A program made the position numbers and the translations under genes. Positions 4,781 through 6,040 of a stretch of DNA of 6,040 nt are shown in pieces. The notes under the pieces are model-generated. The model was not told where the DNA came from. It saw only the letters and a program-made list of their open reading frames with translations, and searched no databases. The DNA is from Chloroflexota bacterium (GTDB taxonomy: Bacteria; Chloroflexota; Anaerolineae; Aggregatilineales; Phototrophicaceae), in the NCBI GenBank assembly GCA_023392115.1, contig JAEVZT010000349.1:1-6040 (forward strand). Direction: 5' to 3'. How positions within the stretch are numbered: the first letter of the stretch is position 1; the number at the start of each line of letters is the position of its first letter.

Positions 4781-5920
4781 TTACGGCAGCTCGCCGATCA
4801 ACACGAAGGCGTAGTCGCCGCGCGTGCGCCCCGCGAAGCTGCTCAACGTCAGCGTCTGCTGCACCCTGTCCTCGATCCGCAGCCCCGCGTCGAAACGGTC
4901 GCCCGCGATTGTGCCACCTTCGGGAAAGGTGACGCTCACCTCTTGGGCGCCCGGCACGTCGTCACAGCCGCGTCTGCCCGCGTCGTCGCAGACCGCTCCA
5001 TCCTCAAACGCGAGTCGCGGATCGAGGCGGCTGTTATCCCCCACGCCGATCATGTAGACCAGCAGCGGCGTGCTCACGCCCGGCAGCGCGCCAAGCCGCA
5101 CGCCGATCGTGTCCGTGTCGACTGACGGTTCGATGTTGAAGCCCTCGATGACGGCGAAATAGCGTCCCGGCGTCCGGTTCAACCCGCCGATCATTAGCCG
5201 AATGTCGCCGAGATCGACACCGCCGGTGTTGATCACAAGCTGGGCGGATTCGGCTTCTGTCGACGTGACCGGCGCTTCGCCGGGGCGTGCAAATATCGCG
5301 CCGCCGGCATCGCCATCGCCGACGTGGCAGAAGTCCGTCCCCTGCTCGCTCGACTGGACGCGCAGCGCGGGCGTGAATCCGTCAAGCCCGTAGATGCTGA
5401 TCCGGTACGCGCCGGGATCGCCTTCGTCCTGCCGGAAGTCGATCGTGGCGACGGTCGCCGCTTCGGTATCGCGGCAGCGGAACGTGACTTCCTGATACTG
5501 CGGATCGCGCGTAACCGGCGGATTGGTCAGCGTCAGGTTGAGGCTGTAGCTGCCGGTCGTCGTGCCGGACTCAATGCCGACGCGGGTGGCGACGAGCGTG
5601 TAGCGACCGTCGGCGGGGATTTCAAAGCGCAGTTCGACCATGCCGTCGGGCGCGCCGTCGTCGCTCCGCGCCAGTAGATCGCCGCCGATGCTGGTGATGC
5701 CGATGAGCGGCGCAAGTCCATCGCTCGCTTGCATCTGAACGCGAATGCTGTCGCCCTGCGCGGCGTCGAACTGCCACCAGTCGAAGAACGCCTCGTCGCT
5801 AATCGTCCCTTCGACCTGCATCCCATAGCGGATCAGCTCGATTGTCGGTTCGTCTTGCGCGAATACGGCTGTGGTTGTACTCAGCAGAAGAAGCAGAAAG
5901 GCGTATCTCAGTCGATTCAT
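4781..5920 (-). CDS. Secreted beta-rich protein with PPC-like domain
   Basis: This 379-residue protein starts at the ATG complementary to 5918-5920 and has a clear signal peptide: NRLR, hydrophobic 6-13, and a likely signal peptidase I cut after A21 (AVFA then QDEP). Residues about 28-131 resemble a bacterial pre-peptidase C-terminal (PPC) domain: GMQVEGTISDEAFFDWWQFDA, then GDSIRVQM, PLIGITSIGGDLLA, and ADGRYTLVATRVG. The rest, about 143-264 and 270-379, looks like two diverged copies of a further beta module. Each has a strand ending in IYGLDGFTPALRV or MIGVGDNSRLDPRLAF, a cysteine-containing FCHVGDGDAG or VCDDAGRRGCDD segment, and an end like PGRYFAVIEG or RGDYAFVLIG. No protease or other enzyme domain is visible, so a binding or surface role after export is likely. 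It is GC-rich like the core genes and convergent with the upstream genes. No obvious Shine-Dalgarno precedes the ATG. Confidence 0.82.
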   Translation of the reverse strand: MNRLRYAFLLLLLSTTTAVFAQDEPTIELIRYGMQVEGTISDEAFFDWWQFDAAQGDSIRVQMQASDGLAPLIGITSIGGDLLARSDDGAPDGMVELRFEIPADGRYTLVATRVGIESGTTTGSYSLNLTLTNPPVTRDPQYQEVTFRCRDTEAATVATIDFRQDEGDPGAYRISIYGLDGFTPALRVQSSEQGTDFCHVGDGDAGGAIFARPGEAPVTSTEAESAQLVINTGGVDLGDIRLMIGGLNRTPGRYFAVIEGFNIEPSVDTDTIGVRLGALPGVSTPLLVYMIGVGDNSRLDPRLAFEDGAVCDDAGRRGCDDVPGAQEVSVTFPEGGTIAGDRFDAGLRIEDRVQQTLTLSSFAGRTRGDYAFVLIGELP

Positions 5921-5957
5921 CGGCAGTGGGTTAGCTCAATTCGGCTCGATGCCCGCG

Positions 5958-5966
5958 AGTATAGCA
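5958..5966 (-). promoter_or_regulatory. Extended -10 promoter of the PPC-like gene
   Basis: On the minus strand the sequence is TGCTATACT: a TGn extension and TATACT (5 of 6), as in the promoter at 547-555. The hexamer 17 nt upstream (TGGTTC) is a poor -35. Transcription would begin near 5950, about 30 nt before the start codon at 5920. Confidence 0.55.
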
Positions 5967-6003
5967 AGCCGAGTCAGGGAGAACCAGCGTCGTTGAAGGT
6001 AGA

Positions 6004-6040
6004 TAACCTCACCCCGTTTCGCTTCGCTCAACTGCCCCTC
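6004..6040. repeat. Possible start of an interspersed repeat, cut by window end
   Basis: The last 37 bases (TAACCTCACCCC, then CGCTTCGCTCAACTGCCCCTC) have the C-rich, CTCAACxCCCC-like look of the left arm of the repeat at 2294-2360. The matching right arm would lie outside the window, so this is only suggestive. Confidence 0.35.

Noticed and set aside
4563..4814. An 83-residue plus-strand frame from TTG 4563
   Set aside because: It runs out of frame through the DUF554 remnant and the palindrome cluster, has no domain-like pattern, and overlaps the stop of the preceding gene; it is a by-product of repeats.
4694..5125. A 143-residue plus-strand frame opposite the PPC-like gene
   Set aside because: It starts inside a palindrome and is arginine- and alanine-rich, as expected of the complement of a GC-rich gene.

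Overview
The window looks like a chromosomal segment from a GC-rich bacterium, most likely a Chloroflexota (Anaerolineae-like) genome. That is an inference from three things: small GC-rich palindromic repeats of the CCCCTCAACCC and GTAGGGACGCGC type between genes, a secreted protein with a CELPCWIGI motif, and a secreted beta-rich PPC-like protein. No rRNA, tRNA, CRISPR array, transposase or integrase is visible. The central genes are GC-rich (about 68% in one sampled 60-base line of the DUF554 gene). The TPR gene at the left edge and the hypothetical gene at 3886-4566 are clearly AT-richer (about 43% and 40% GC in sampled lines).

Layout, left to right. (1) 3-434 (+): C-terminal part of a TPR-repeat protein whose start lies outside the window. 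(2) 435-593: intergenic stretch with an extended -10 promoter. (3) 600-2288 (+): HerA-type (HAS-barrel plus DUF87) ATPase. (4) 2294-2360: nested palindromic repeat, followed by a consensus -35 and a 9-bp hairpin in the leader of the next gene. (5) 2467-3066 (+): RimJ/RimL-like GNAT acetyltransferase. (6) 3082-3828 (+): DUF554 membrane protein with a TTG start, 15 nt after the GNAT stop and probably co-transcribed with it. (7) 3886-4566 (+): AT-rich gene for an exported or membrane-anchored hypothetical protein. (8) 4603-4659: a displaced second copy of the last 19 codons plus stop of a DUF554 gene. (9) 4661-4742: a 15-bp tandem repeat and three interlocking palindromes. (10) 4781-5920 (-): a secreted beta-rich PPC-like protein, convergent with the genes before it. 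(11) 5921-6040: its promoter and the first bases of another interspersed repeat.

The most notable structure is the pair of 43-bp near-identical copies (one mismatch) of the DUF554 gene's 3' end at 3787-3829 and 4618-4660. They bracket an AT-rich cargo gene. The differences over the longer homologous stretch are mostly silent, plus a one-codon indel. This is the footprint expected of an element that inserted at, and restored, the 3' end of a protein gene, or of a relic of a second DUF554 gene. No dedicated defence or biosynthetic system is evident: the HerA ATPase stands without a NurA, SIR2 or DUF4297 partner inside the window, and the other genes have no obvious shared pathway.
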